This document shows positions 17,366 to 26,437 of a DNA stretch of 28,174 nt, piece by piece. Every line of letters begins with the position of its first letter. The stretch's first letter is position 1. Source of the stretch: an uncultured Sphingomonas sp. (GTDB lineage: Bacteria > Pseudomonadota > Alphaproteobacteria > Sphingomonadales > Sphingomonadaceae). The position numbers were made by a program, and so were the translations under genes. Below the pieces are notes generated by a model, which worked only from the letters and a program-made list of their open reading frames with translations, searched no databases and was not told where the DNA came from. Where the stretch lies: the NCBI GenBank assembly GCA_946886645.1, contig CAMPIY010000005.1:1-28174 (forward strand). The letters run 5' to 3'.

Positions 17366-18328
17366 CTAAAACGCTTCGGCAGCGCGCATCAACTTTGTCA
17401 GGCGCGGCGGAGCCATGGCCAGCCAGCTCCTCTGAAGCCAGCTCGACACATGGTCCCAATCGACGCGGGGACCGTCGAGCTTGATGCCGATCCAGTCCGA
17501 GGGACCGTAGTAAGCGGGCCGGAAATAGAGTTCGGGCTCGGCCTCGATCAACTGGGCCATTTCATCCTGGCCGCTGCATTTGACGAGCACTCCAACCGAT
17601 TCCTCGCCATGGTGGCGGTTCCACATGATCGCGAAGAATTTGCCGCTGCTCTGGCTCCCGACCTTCCAGCCGGGCGATCCGTGGCTGGTCTGGAAGCGGG
17701 TTTCGGCTAGCGCCAGCGCGCGTTCGCCGACGCGCTCCGTGATCCAGTCGAAGTCCCGGGTTCGGCCGAGATATTGGCTCACGACGCGCGGATAGAGCTG
17801 ATGCTCTGCAATCAGGACGCGCTCGGCGAGGGTTTCGGGCGTGTCTCCGTCGAGGATCGCAACCGCGACCTGTCCGAGGATTTCACCGCTATCGAGATCG
17901 GGCGTTACGAGATGGACGGTGGCTCCGGTCACCTTTTCCTTCGCGGCAAGGCAGGCGTCGTGGGTCTTCAGTCCCTTGTGCTTCGGAAGGAGGGAGGGGT
18001 GGATGTTGACCATCCGGCCTTCCCAGCGGCCGAGGAATTCGTCCGGAATGATCCGCATGAAGCCCGCAAGGGCAATCAGGTCGATCTCCGAGCTATCAAG
18101 TGCCTGCTGCAGCTTTTCCCAGTAGGCCGGTCCGAGAGCTTTGGCATCGAGCGGAGCGACGCCAACACGTTCGGCAGCGGCTAGCGCCAACCCCGGCGCA
18201 TCGGGCTTGTCGCCGGTGACCAGCACCACTTCATAAGTGCAGTCGTCCGCCCGACTCGCGTAGATCAGCGCCGCCATATTCGAGCCGCGGCCCGAAATCA
18301 GGACAGCGACACGGCTGCGCTCAGCCAT
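17366..18328 (-). CDS. purN: Phosphoribosylglycinamide formyltransferase fused to a YjbR/MmcQ domain
   Basis: The product has 320 residues, against roughly 190-215 for ordinary PurN. Residues 1-190 are a full GART: G-R-G-S-N-M near the start, with catalytic Asn108 and His110 in N-I-H-P-S-L-L-P and Asp146 in D-L-D-S-G. They match E. coli N106, H108 and D144. It transfers a formyl group from 10-formyl-THF to GAR in purine synthesis. Residues from about 193 to 320 form a complete YjbR/MmcQ-like domain: D-W-I-T-E-R-V at its start, [22 protein letters not shown] and W-L-A-M-A-P-P-R-L. YjbR domains have a cyanophage-MotA-like fold suggested to bind DNA. The frame is continuous with no stop at the joint. 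It overlaps purM by eight bases. Confidence 0.9.
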   Translation of the reverse strand: MAERSRVAVLISGRGSNMAALIYASRADDCTYEVVLVTGDKPDAPGLALAAAERVGVAPLDAKALGPAYWEKLQQALDSSEIDLIALAGFMRIIPDEFLGRWEGRMVNIHPSLLPKHKGLKTHDACLAAKEKVTGATVHLVTPDLDSGEILGQVAVAILDGDTPETLAERVLIAEHQLYPRVVSQYLGRTRDFDWITERVGERALALAETRFQTSHGSPGWKVGSQSSGKFFAIMWNRHHGEESVGVLVKCSGQDEMAQLIEAEPELYFRPAYYGPSDWIGIKLDGPRVDWDHVSSWLQRSWLAMAPPRLTKLMRAAEAF

Positions 18329-19412
18329 GATGGGTGGCGGACCAGTCTTCGCGGGAGCTCCACGTGCCCGCCCCGCCCGTCACGGTGCATCCGGTCTCGC
18401 CAGCCTTGACATGGCCGATGCGGAAGACGGTTTCGCCCGCCGCTTCCAGTCGCTCGGTTACCTCGGCGACATCGGGCTCACTGACGATGGCAACCATTCC
18501 AATGCCGCAATTGAAGGTCCGCGCCAGTTCCGCCGGCTCGATCGCGCCGCCAGCCTGGAGGAAGGCAAACAATCGGGGAAGCGGCCAACTGTTCGCATCG
18601 ACGATGGCATGGGCGCCGGCAGGAAGGACGCGCGGGATGTTTTCCAAAAGCCCGCCGCCCGTGATGTGGGCGAGTGCGCCGATCTTTCCCTCGCGGACGA
18701 TCGGAAGGAGGCTTCTTACATAGATGCGGGTCGGTTCCAGCAGAGTATCGGCGAGGATCGCATCCTGATCGAACAGTGCGGGGCGGTCGAGCTTCCAGCC
18801 GTTGCGCTCGATGAGCTTGCGAACCAGCGAGAAACCGTTGGAGTGGACACCCGAACTGCCGAGGCCGAGAATGACGTCCCCCGGCGCGACACGGCTTCCC
18901 GTCAGCGCCTTCGTCCGGTCGACGGCGCCAACGCAGAAGCCGGCAAGATCATAATCGCCTGCCGAATACATGCCGGGCATTTCGGCGGTCTCCCCGCCGA
19001 TAAGGGCGCAGCCAGCTTGGCGGCACCCCTCGGCGATCGAGGCGACGACAGCGGCCGCGACCTCGTTTTCCAGCTTCCCGGTGGCGTAATAGTCGAGGAA
19101 GAAGAGCGGCTCGGCGCCCTGGACGATGAGGTCGTTGGCGCACATCGCGACGAGGTCGATGCCCACCCCACCGTGGCGACCAGTCTCGATAGCAAGCTTG
19201 AGCTTCGTCCCGACACCATCGTTCGCGGCAACCAGCAGCGGGTCTTCGTATCCGGCGGCTTTCAGGTCGAAAAAGCCGCCGAACCCGCCGAGTTCGGCAT
19301 TGGCGCCGGGCCGTGCGGTCGATTTGGCCAGCGGCGCGATGGCCTTGACCAAAGCGTTGCCGGCGGCGATCGACACGCCGGCATCGGCGTAAGTGAGCGG
19401 CTTTTGCGTCAT
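18321..19412 (-). CDS. purM: Phosphoribosylformylglycinamidine cyclo-ligase (AIR synthetase)
   Basis: The product is a 363-residue cytosolic enzyme that closes the imidazole ring of aminoimidazole ribonucleotide with ATP. Motifs: T-Y-A-D-A-G-V at the N-terminus, the glycine-rich [35 protein letters not shown] and [11 protein letters not shown]. All are standard for the ATP-grasp-unrelated PurM superfamily. It is the first gene of a purM-purN unit with overlapping reading frames, as in many proteobacteria. It starts at ATG 19412 and is divergent from the DUF2066 gene. The SD is weak. Confidence 0.97.
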   Translation of the reverse strand: MTQKPLTYADAGVSIAAGNALVKAIAPLAKSTARPGANAELGGFGGFFDLKAAGYEDPLLVAANDGVGTKLKLAIETGRHGGVGIDLVAMCANDLIVQGAEPLFFLDYYATGKLENEVAAAVVASIAEGCRQAGCALIGGETAEMPGMYSAGDYDLAGFCVGAVDRTKALTGSRVAPGDVILGLGSSGVHSNGFSLVRKLIERNGWKLDRPALFDQDAILADTLLEPTRIYVRSLLPIVREGKIGALAHITGGGLLENIPRVLPAGAHAIVDANSWPLPRLFAFLQAGGAIEPAELARTFNCGIGMVAIVSEPDVAEVTERLEAAGETVFRIGHVKAGETGCTVTGGAGTWSSREDWSATHHG

Positions 19413-19474
19413 GCCGATGCCGCCTAGCCATATCGCGCTTGGAATTCCACGCCATTGTCGCCAAAAGCGCGCTG

Positions 19475-20674
19475 ATGCATTTTTCCCGTCCCGCTGTCCT
19501 CCTTTCCGCCGCCCTGCTCGCCCTCGCCGGACTCGGCGGGACGCTGGTGGCGCAGATGGAAAGCGGCGAGCGTGGCATTCTCCCGATCGACAGTAGCGGC
19601 ACCCTGGAAATCGGCGGCATCAAGGTCGACGTCGGCGGCAAGGATGCCAATTCGGCGCGTTATGCGGGTTGGCGCATCGCCCAGCGCGAAGGGTTCAGGG
19701 CGCTTTGGGCAAAGACCAACAACCGGCCGGTAAGCGAGGCGCCCAACCTGTCGGACTCGACGCTGGACGGGCTCGTCAGCTCGATCGTGGTCGAGCAGGA
19801 GCAGATTGGCCCCAACCGCTATATCGCGACGCTCGGCGTTTTGTTCGATCGTGCGCGGGCAGGGGAATTGCTTGGCGTTCCCGGCCAGGCGCGCCGGTCG
19901 GCGCCAATGCTGCTGATTCCGGTGACAATTTCGGGCGGCTCGGCGACCAGCGTCGAGCTTCGCAACCCCTGGCAGCGCGCCTGGGCCCAATTCCGCACGT
20001 CGCAGAGCCCGATCGATTATGTCCGGGTGAGCGGGCTGGGCGTCGATCCGCTGCTGGTCAACGCCGCCCAGGCAAGGCGCCCGGGACGCGGCTGGTGGCG
20101 TAATATTCTCGATCTGTATGGGGCGGCGAACGTGCTGGTAGCGGAAGTCCAGCTCGACCGGCTTTACCCCGGCGGTCCGACCAAGGGGCGGTTCATCGGC
20201 AAATTCGGCCCGGACGGCCGGACGTTGGGCAGCTTCGAACTGACGGCTAAGGACAGCGCGGACCTGCCGAGGATGATGAACGAAGGCGTCCAGCGGATGG
20301 ACGATCTTTTCGCCCGGGCGCTTGCCGCCGGAATCGTGCGGGGAGATCCCGACCTCATCATCCAGCCGCCGCCGCCGGTGGAGGAAGAAGAGGAAGCGCC
20401 GACCGTTCCAACCGTCATGACGGTGATCATCAGCGCGCCCAACGCGGCGTGGACCGAATATGGCCTGGCCGTGATCCGGTCGATTCCAGGTGTCAGCATC
20501 TCGGGTAGCGGCAATACGGTAACCGTCGGCTACGGCCGTGGCCCGGCGGCGCTTCGCGACCAGCTCGTTGCCCGAGGATTGCCCGCCAGCGTCGAGGGCA
20601 CAACGGTAAGGCTTAACTCCGCGCCCAAGGCGCCTACGCCCGCTCCGGCGCCGCAGCAGAGCCCGTCCCCGTGA
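19475..20674 (+). CDS. DUF2066 domain protein with signal peptide and C-terminal extra domain
   Basis: The product has 399 residues. A signal peptide or N-terminal anchor covers about residues 5-27 ([15 protein letters not shown]). The DUF2066 region follows: a V-D-V-G-G-K-D-A segment, the [14 protein letters not shown] helix, and [16 protein letters not shown] proline/glutamate-rich linker (P-P-P-P-V then five Glu) at about 303-312 leads to a small C-terminal domain ([16 protein letters not shown]), ending in a Pro/Ala tail. The function is unknown; periplasmic location is inferred. ATG 19475 was chosen over in-frame TTG 19439 because the signal peptide starts close after it. Its stop overlaps the hdaA start by four bases. 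Confidence 0.78.
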   Translation: MHFSRPAVLLSAALLALAGLGGTLVAQMESGERGILPIDSSGTLEIGGIKVDVGGKDANSARYAGWRIAQREGFRALWAKTNNRPVSEAPNLSDSTLDGLVSSIVVEQEQIGPNRYIATLGVLFDRARAGELLGVPGQARRSAPMLLIPVTISGGSATSVELRNPWQRAWAQFRTSQSPIDYVRVSGLGVDPLLVNAAQARRPGRGWWRNILDLYGAANVLVAEVQLDRLYPGGPTKGRFIGKFGPDGRTLGSFELTAKDSADLPRMMNEGVQRMDDLFARALAAGIVRGDPDLIIQPPPPVEEEEEAPTVPTVMTVIISAPNAAWTEYGLAVIRSIPGVSISGSGNTVTVGYGRGPAALRDQLVARGLPASVEGTTVRLNSAPKAPTPAPAPQQSPSP

Positions 20675-21300
20675 AAACGCCTTCGGACCAGATCGCGCTC
20701 CCGCTCGATTGGCCCCAGGTCCAGGACGATAGCCGCTTCATCCTCGGCGAAGCCAATCGTGAGGCGTTCGAGCATTTTCGCGGATGGAGCCTGTGGCCGG
20801 TCAAGGCGTCGATCCTGACCGGGCCGCCGCGTTCGGGACGGACGCTGCTCGCCCGCGCCTTCGTCGAGCGGGTTCACGGCCGGCTGTTCGACCGGGCGGA
20901 ACGTCACAGCGAGGCGGAGCTGTTCCACGCCTGGAACGCGGCCCAGGACGACGGTCGCCCAATTGTCATGATTGTCGACGATGTACCCCCGGTTTGGGAG
21001 GTGGCATTGCCGGATCTGAGAACCCGCCTGGCGATCACGCCGATCGCCCGCATCCAGCAGCCCGACGACGAGCTGTTCCGCGGAGTCATCCGCCTGCTGT
21101 TCGAGGATCGCGGGCTGCATATTCCCGAAGAGGCGCTCAGGTTCATCTCCGAGCGGGTCGAGCGCAGCTACTGGATGGCGGAACGAGTGGTAGAGGCAAT
21201 CGATCGCTTCGCCATCGCCGAGCGGGCGCGGCTGACCCTGCCGACCATTCGCCGCGCGCTGGGTGAGGGCGGGATCATCGATTCCCGCGGTGCGGCATGA
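20671..21300 (+). CDS. hdaA: DnaA-inactivating Hda/HdaA-type protein
   Basis: The product is a 209-residue AAA+ protein related to DnaA domain III. Hda-type proteins bind the sliding clamp and stimulate ATP hydrolysis by DnaA, limiting re-initiation. The N-terminal Q-I-A-L-P-L at residues 7-12 fits the clamp-binding motif (Q-L-S-L-P-L in E. coli Hda as I recall). The Walker A-like G-P-P-R-S-G-R-T at 51-58 has Arg in place of the usual Lys, which E. coli Hda also shows (G-A-G-R-S). The Walker B region is I-V-M-I-V-D-D-V. The C-terminal helical lid ends the protein; there is no DNA-binding domain IV. GTG 20671 overlaps the DUF2066 stop (GTGA), so translation is coupled. Confidence 0.88.
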   Translation: MKTPSDQIALPLDWPQVQDDSRFILGEANREAFEHFRGWSLWPVKASILTGPPRSGRTLLARAFVERVHGRLFDRAERHSEAELFHAWNAAQDDGRPIVMIVDDVPPVWEVALPDLRTRLAITPIARIQQPDDELFRGVIRLLFEDRGLHIPEEALRFISERVERSYWMAERVVEAIDRFAIAERARLTLPTIRRALGEGGIIDSRGAA

Positions 21301-23423
21301 ATGCGCCGTCCGAGATCGTCGAGGCGCCGGCGCGCTTGTTCAACCGCGAGCTGAGCTGGCTGGCGTTCAACCGGCGGGTGCTGGAGGAGGCGACCAACCC
21401 GGCACACCCGTTGCTGGAGCGGCTGCGCTTCCTGTCCATTTCCGGCTCCAACCTCGACGAATTCTTCATGGTCCGCGTGGCGGGACTCAAGGGCCACCAG
21501 CTGCAGGGCGTGGACGACCTCAGCGCCGACGGGATGACCGCGACGCAGCAGCTCGACGCCATCGCCGAAGAGGCGGACGCTCTTGTGATCGCGCAGCAGG
21601 CCGAATGGCTGGTGCTCCGCGAGGCGCTGGGCGAGGCAGGGCTCGAGGTCGTGCTTGAAGAAGGTCTGACGCCTCCTGAACGCGAATGGCTGGCCGACCA
21701 TTTTCGCGAGCAGATATTGCCGGTGCTTACCCCGCAGGCGATCGACCCCTCTCACCCGTTCCCCTTCATTCCCAATGGCGGCTTCAGCCTGGTGTTCGAC
21801 CTTCGCAGGGGCAAGAAGGCGGAAAGCGTTGTCGAGCTTCTGATGATCCCCTCCACCCTGCCGCGCTTCATCAAGCTGCCCGGCAAGGGGTTGCGCTTCA
21901 TCTCAATCGAGAATGCCGTCCGTGCCCATTTCGAGTTGATTTTCCCGGGCTTCGAGAAGGCCGGCGCCGGCGCGTTCCGGCTGCTCCGCGACAGCGATAT
22001 CGAGGTTGAGGAGGATGCCGAAGACCTCGTCCGCTACTTCCGAACCGCGATCAAGCGGCGCCGGCGCGGGCGGGTCATCCGCATCGAGTTCGCGGCCGAT
22101 ACGCCGGCGGACCTGGAAGCCCTGGTCCGCGAGGGTGTCGGGTCCGACTCCGCGCTTGTCGTGGAAAGCGCCGGCTTCATTGGCATCGCCGATCTTGGCC
22201 AATTGGTCGAAGTCGAGCGGCCCGACCTCAAATTCCCGCCCTACAGCCCGCGATTCCCGGAGCGGATCGTGGAATATGACGGCGACTGTTTCGCCGCGAT
22301 CCGGGCGAAGGATTTCATCGTCCACCACCCGTATGAGAGCTTCGAGGTGGTGGTCGCTTTCCTGCGCCAGGCAGCCGAGGACCCGGATGTCGTCGCGATC
22401 AAGCAGACGCTTTACCGCGCGGGCAAACAGTCGGCGATTATCGATGCATTGGTCGCCGCGGCGGAGGCCGGGAAGTCGGTCACTGCCGTGGTCGAACTGA
22501 AGGCCCGGTTCGATGAGGAGCAGAACCTGCTCTGGGCCAGCCGGCTCGAACGGGCGGGGGTTCAGGTCATTTACGGCTTCGTCGAATGGAAGACCCACGC
22601 GAAGGTATCTATGGTCATCCGCCGCGAAGGGCCGGTGATGCGGACCTACTGCCACTTCGGCACCGGCAATTATCATCCGACGACCGCGCGGATTTATACG
22701 GATCTCAGCTATTTTACCGCCTCGCGCCGGGCGGCGCGGGATGCGGCCAAGCTGTTCAACCTGACGACCGGCTATGTCCAGCCGAAGGGACTGGAACTGC
22801 TCACGCTGAGCCCGCGTGGGCTCCGGGAGAAAATCCTCGCTCTGATCGACACGGAGATCGCGAACGCGAAGGAGGGTAAGCCGTCGGCGGTGTGGGCCAA
22901 GATGAACAGCCTGGTCGACCGGGCGGTCATTGACAAGCTCTACGAGGCGAGCGAGGCGGGCGTGTCGATCGAGCTGGTGGTGCGCGGTGTCTGCTGCCTG
23001 AGGCCCGGCGTGCCCGGCATGTCAGCGAATATCCGGGTGAAATCGATCGTCGGGCGCTTCCTGGAGCATAGCCGCATCTTCGTTTTCGCCAACGGCGAGC
23101 GGCTGCCGCACCGCAAGGCCAAGGTCTATATCAGCTCTGCCGACTGGATGCCGCGCAACTTCGACCGGCGGGTGGAATATATGCTGCCGATCGAGAACCC
23201 GACCGTCCATGCCCAGGTTCTCGACCAGGTGATGATCGCAAACCTGATCGACAATGAGCAGAGCTGGGTGTTGAACGCCGACGGCGGCTATGCGCGGCTG
23301 AAGCCCGGCAAGCGGCACTTCAATCTGCACCGCTATTTCATGACCAATCCGTCGCTTTCCGGGCGCGGGCAAGCGCTGGCGGGCAAGGCCGTGCCCAAGC
23401 TTCGCTTGACGCAGCGGGGCTGA
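21297..23423 (+). CDS. ppk1: Polyphosphate kinase 1
   Basis: The product is 708 residues, the usual PPK1 length. It polymerises the gamma phosphate of ATP into polyphosphate, reversibly, at the inner membrane. The N-terminal part has F-N-R-E-L-S-W-L-A-F-N-R-R-V-L-E-E and S-N-L-D-E-F-F-M-V-R. The phosphorylated histidine is His453 in C-H-F-G-T-G-N-Y-H, and the second conserved histidine is His591 in F-L-E-H-S-R-I-F. Both match the two catalytic histidines of E. coli PPK1. K-T-H-A-K and the R-Y-x-R-type loops are in place. It begins at ATG 21297, overlapping the hdaA stop (ATGA). ppx follows four bases after its stop, so synthesis and breakdown of polyphosphate share an operon. Confidence 0.97.
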   Translation: MNAPSEIVEAPARLFNRELSWLAFNRRVLEEATNPAHPLLERLRFLSISGSNLDEFFMVRVAGLKGHQLQGVDDLSADGMTATQQLDAIAEEADALVIAQQAEWLVLREALGEAGLEVVLEEGLTPPEREWLADHFREQILPVLTPQAIDPSHPFPFIPNGGFSLVFDLRRGKKAESVVELLMIPSTLPRFIKLPGKGLRFISIENAVRAHFELIFPGFEKAGAGAFRLLRDSDIEVEEDAEDLVRYFRTAIKRRRRGRVIRIEFAADTPADLEALVREGVGSDSALVVESAGFIGIADLGQLVEVERPDLKFPPYSPRFPERIVEYDGDCFAAIRAKDFIVHHPYESFEVVVAFLRQAAEDPDVVAIKQTLYRAGKQSAIIDALVAAAEAGKSVTAVVELKARFDEEQNLLWASRLERAGVQVIYGFVEWKTHAKVSMVIRREGPVMRTYCHFGTGNYHPTTARIYTDLSYFTASRRAARDAAKLFNLTTGYVQPKGLELLTLSPRGLREKILALIDTEIANAKEGKPSAVWAKMNSLVDRAVIDKLYEASEAGVSIELVVRGVCCLRPGVPGMSANIRVKSIVGRFLEHSRIFVFANGERLPHRKAKVYISSADWMPRNFDRRVEYMLPIENPTVHAQVLDQVMIANLIDNEQSWVLNADGGYARLKPGKRHFNLHRYFMTNPSLSGRGQALAGKAVPKLRLTQRG

Positions 23424-23427
23424 GGCA

Positions 23428-24891
23428 ATGGCGGTCAAACGCTTCGGTCCGGTGGGGATTATCGACATCGGATCGAACAGCGTTCGCTTCGTCGCTTATG
23501 GCGGCGCGGCGCGTGTCCCGTCGGTCCTGTTCAACGAAAAGGTAATGGCGGCACTCGGACGCGGCTTGTCTGAAAATGGTGCGTTGGACGAGGTCGCAAT
23601 GGATCGCACACTGGAAGCGCTTGGCCGCTTCCGGCGCATTGCTACCGAAATGGGGCTGAAAAAGCTTCACGCGGTGGCGACCGCGGCTGTCAGGGACGCA
23701 ACCAACGGGCCGCAGTTCCTGAAAAGGATTACCGCGCTTGGATTGAAGACGCGGCTCCTCCCGGGGGAAGAGGAAGCCGAGCTTTCTGGTTTGGGGGTTA
23801 TCTCGGCAATCCCTCGCGCCAACGGCGTCGTCGCCGACCTTGGTGGCGGCAGCCTGGAACTGATCGGAGTTGCGCGCGGTGGGGCAGGGGAGGGCGTCTC
23901 GCTGCCCTTGGGTGTGCTTCGGATCGGCTCGGAGCCTGATGCTGCAGGCCTCGCGAGTCTCATTGGCGCCAGCCTGAAAGACAGCCGACTCAAGGGGGCC
24001 GCCAAGGGACACACCCTCTATCTCGTCGGCGGCTCTTTCCGCGCCCTGGCCTTGCTGGACATGAAGACGTTGGGTCATCCGCTGCCGATTATCCATCATC
24101 ACCGGATTGCGAAGGAACGACTGCCCGATTTGCGTGCGATTCTGGACTCGCTGGATATCGCCGAGCTGAAGGCACTCACCAACATCAGTTCTTCTCGAAT
24201 TCCAACGTTGCCGGCATCGGTGTCAGTGCTGGAGGCGCTCATTGAGGTGTTGCGGCCAAAACGGGTGGTCGCGTCTGCGTTCGGTCTCCGCGAGGGCATT
24301 CTCTATCGCGACCTGGACGAGGCGACGCGCGATGAGGATCCGTTGCTGGCCGCGGCCCTCGAAGTGGGGGAGCGTCTCGGCCGTTTCGGAGACCATGGTG
24401 CAGCGCTCGATCAGTGGATGAACCCTCTGTTTCCCGATGAGAATGCCGACTTGCAAAGGCTAAGGCTTGCGGCCTGCCTGCTGGGCGACATCGCATGGAA
24501 CGCGCATCCCGATTATCGCGCCGAGCGAGCGGTCGACATGGCGATCCACGGCAATTGGGTAGGTATCGACGCACATGGGCGGGCCGTTCTGGGTAGGGCA
24601 TTGTGCAGTGCGTTTGGCGGCGATGGTGGATTCAGCGCGAAGTTGGGCGCGTTGCTAAGGCCGGGCGAGGAGGAACGTGTCATCGCCTGGGGCAAGGCGC
24701 TGCGCCTTGCCCAGAGACTCAGCGGCGGAACGGAGACGTTGATCCGCAAGACCAGCATTGACCTTGGTCCTGCAAGCGTCGTGCTGAGTGTTCCAGCGAA
24801 ATATAGGGATTTATATTCGGACGCGGTTGCGCGGCGACTGACCGGTTTGGCGAAAGCTCTTGGCCGCAACGGCGACGTGCGTTTTACCTAG
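23428..24891 (+). CDS. ppx: Exopolyphosphatase / Ppx-GppA phosphatase
   Basis: The product has 487 residues and is a member of the ASKHA-fold Ppx/GppA family, which removes terminal phosphates from polyphosphate and in some members hydrolyses pppGpp. Motifs: I-I-D-I-G-S-N-S-V-R-F (phosphate loop 1), T-A-A-V-R-D-A, P-G-E-E-E-A-E-L-S-G (catalytic Glu region), and V-V-A-D-L-G-G-G-S-L-E-L. From about residue 300 a helical HD-like C-terminal domain follows. Its place directly after ppk1 favours the polyphosphate role; GppA activity cannot be excluded from sequence. The first stretch of the gene is covered by a weak SD, GAGG. Its TAG overlaps the stop of the I78 gene. Confidence 0.93.
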   Translation: MAVKRFGPVGIIDIGSNSVRFVAYGGAARVPSVLFNEKVMAALGRGLSENGALDEVAMDRTLEALGRFRRIATEMGLKKLHAVATAAVRDATNGPQFLKRITALGLKTRLLPGEEEAELSGLGVISAIPRANGVVADLGGGSLELIGVARGGAGEGVSLPLGVLRIGSEPDAAGLASLIGASLKDSRLKGAAKGHTLYLVGGSFRALALLDMKTLGHPLPIIHHHRIAKERLPDLRAILDSLDIAELKALTNISSSRIPTLPASVSVLEALIEVLRPKRVVASAFGLREGILYRDLDEATRDEDPLLAAALEVGERLGRFGDHGAALDQWMNPLFPDENADLQRLRLAACLLGDIAWNAHPDYRAERAVDMAIHGNWVGIDAHGRAVLGRALCSAFGGDGGFSAKLGALLRPGEEERVIAWGKALRLAQRLSGGTETLIRKTSIDLGPASVVLSVPAKYRDLYSDAVARRLTGLAKALGRNGDVRFT

Positions 24892-25184
24892 CCGCAGCGG
24901 GCGGATTCGACGCGATTCGAGCCGTCCAGCAGCACCGTCAGCCGGTCGGCGCTGAATTCCATGGTGATGACCGATCCCTTCGGAACCCAGCGAATGCTAC
25001 GCGCGCCGGACTGACGGAGCATCTGTCCGCCAAGATCCTGGCTGGCCGGTTGGCCATTGAACTGATCCATGCCCTCGTTGCTGCAGCTTCCCACGGGTTC
25101 TCCGGTGCCGGGCTGGCCGGAAGGCGTGACCATGCACGCTGCCAAGGGAATTGCAGACAGGGCGGCAAGAGCGATGCGCATCAT
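24888..25184 (-). CDS. Lipoprotein with Inhibitor I78 domain
   Basis: The product is a 98-residue protein with a lipoprotein signal peptide (I-A-L-A-A-L-S-A-I-P-L-A-A-C); the lipobox L-A-A-C puts the lipidated cysteine at residue 17. The remainder resembles the I78 family of small peptidase inhibitors: L-G-G-Q-M-L-R-Q-S-G-A-R-S-I-R-W-V-P-K-G, then V-I-T-M-E-F-S-A-D-R-L-T-V-L-L-D and a final R-C-G. I78 proteins inhibit serine proteases of the chymotrypsin or subtilisin type; whether this one does is inference. ATG 25184 is preceded by AAGGAG; a second ATG follows directly. It lies 51 bases downstream of rnd and may be co-transcribed with it. Confidence 0.85.
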   Translation of the reverse strand: MMRIALAALSAIPLAACMVTPSGQPGTGEPVGSCSNEGMDQFNGQPASQDLGGQMLRQSGARSIRWVPKGSVITMEFSADRLTVLLDGSNRVESARCG

Positions 25185-25235
25185 GGTTCTCCTTATGGGA
25201 GCAGCAAGCGCTTGGGCGCGTGACCGGTTCCTGAA

Positions 25236-26405
25236 CTAGGCGTCGACCTTGCTCATCTTGAGCTTGCCATTCTCCGTAGCGAAGGCGAGCCGGCCCTCGA
25301 CCAGGTCGAGAGCGTCGCGCCCGAACTCATCAAACCGCCAGCCCGAGAGGATGTTCAGGTCGCTACGGACGCCCGCCGCCAGCGCCTCGAGCTCGTCCGA
25401 TCGGGCGATGAGTTTGGCGGCCACGCCCGCTTCCTTCGACCGAATCTTCAGGAGAAGCTTGAGAAGGTCGCTGACCAGCGCGGCGTCCTTGGTCAGGCCC
25501 GGTCGCCTAGGCTCGCGGGCTGGTAGTTCGTCGGTGTCGAGCGGCTCGGCCTTCGCCAGAGCCGCCATCAGCCGGGCGCCGATGTCGTTGTTCCGCCAGC
25601 CCGAAGACAGGCCACGGACCTTGCCGAGATCGTCCTGCGTCTTTGGCGGATGGGCTGCCAACTCGTTCAGCGTATCGTCCTTGACGATGCGACCGCGCGG
25701 CAGATTCTTCGACCGCGCCTCCGTCTCGCGCCAGCCCGCCAGCGCCTTGAGGCGGCCAAGAACCGCCGGGTTGCGGCTCGGAAGCTTCAGGCGCTTCCAG
25801 GCGTCTTCCGGCGCAAAGGCAAAGCTCGACGGGTCGGCCAGCCGGTCCATCTCCTCGTCTAGCCAGGCGCCGCGCCCGGTCTTTACCAGTTTGTTCACCA
25901 GCTTCGGGAAGATGGTGGCAAGGTGGGTGACGTCGGCGATCGCATAGTCGATCTGCCTTTTATCCAGTGGCCGGCGCGACCAGTCGGTGAAGCGCGCGCC
26001 CTTGTCGAGGTTATGGCCCAGCACGCTTTCGACGAGGTTCGAATAGCCGATCTGCTCGCCATATCCGAGCGCCATTGCCGCGATCTGTGTGTCGAACAGG
26101 GGACTGGGCACATCGCCGGTCAGATTGTGAATAATCTCCAGGTCCTGGCCGCCGGCGTGGAAGACCTTCAGCACCTCGTCATTATTGACCATCAGGTCCA
26201 GCAACGGCTCCATGTCGAGGCCGTCGGCCTTGGGATCGATCGCGGCTGCTTCGTCCGGGCTCGCGATCTGGAGCAGGCAAAGGTCCGGCCAATAGGTGTT
26301 CTCGCGCATGAACTCGGTATCGACCGCGACAAAGTCGTGCCCTTTCATTCGAGTCACGAGTGCGGCGAGATCGTCGGTGGAGCTGATCAGGGGATGAATT
26401 TTCAT
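25236..26405 (-). CDS. rnd: Ribonuclease D
   Basis: The product is a 389-residue 3'-5' exoribonuclease that trims tRNA precursors. The DEDDy catalytic residues are all visible: Asp29 and Glu31 in V-A-V-D-T-E-F, Asp88 in H-A-G-G-Q-D-L-E, and Tyr154 with Asp158 in D-Y-A-I-A-D. The spacing matches E. coli RNase D (D28, E30, D85, Y151, D155). An HRDC domain follows (about residues 205-285, with W-K-R-L-K and L-P-R-G-R-I-V-K-D-D), then a second helical HRDC-like region to the C-terminus. In-frame ATG 26420 and a TTG at 26444 would give longer products. I chose ATG 26405 (M-K-I-H-P-L) as the closest to the family N-terminus. Confidence 0.94.
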   Translation of the reverse strand: MKIHPLISSTDDLAALVTRMKGHDFVAVDTEFMRENTYWPDLCLLQIASPDEAAAIDPKADGLDMEPLLDLMVNNDEVLKVFHAGGQDLEIIHNLTGDVPSPLFDTQIAAMALGYGEQIGYSNLVESVLGHNLDKGARFTDWSRRPLDKRQIDYAIADVTHLATIFPKLVNKLVKTGRGAWLDEEMDRLADPSSFAFAPEDAWKRLKLPSRNPAVLGRLKALAGWRETEARSKNLPRGRIVKDDTLNELAAHPPKTQDDLGKVRGLSSGWRNNDIGARLMAALAKAEPLDTDELPAREPRRPGLTKDAALVSDLLKLLLKIRSKEAGVAAKLIARSDELEALAAGVRSDLNILSGWRFDEFGRDALDLVEGRLAFATENGKLKMSKVDA

Positions 26406-26437
26406 GGATTGGCGGCCCATAGCGACCGAAGCGCGCC

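Noticed and set aside
16782..17459. Upstream extension of the DUF6265 frame through the next gene
   Set aside because: The extension is out of frame with the membrane-protein gene it covers and shows no family similarity; ATG 16781 has a good SD.
18327..19427. 366-codon plus-strand frame covering the whole of purM
   Set aside because: It mirrors purM, which has full family motifs. Long antisense frames are expected in GC-rich coding DNA, and the translation is low-complexity and Arg/Gly/Asp-rich with no recognisable domain.
22006..22500. 164-codon alternative-frame ORF within ppk1
   Set aside because: Ser/Arg-rich translation typical of a frame shadow; ppk1 reads through uninterrupted with both catalytic histidines.
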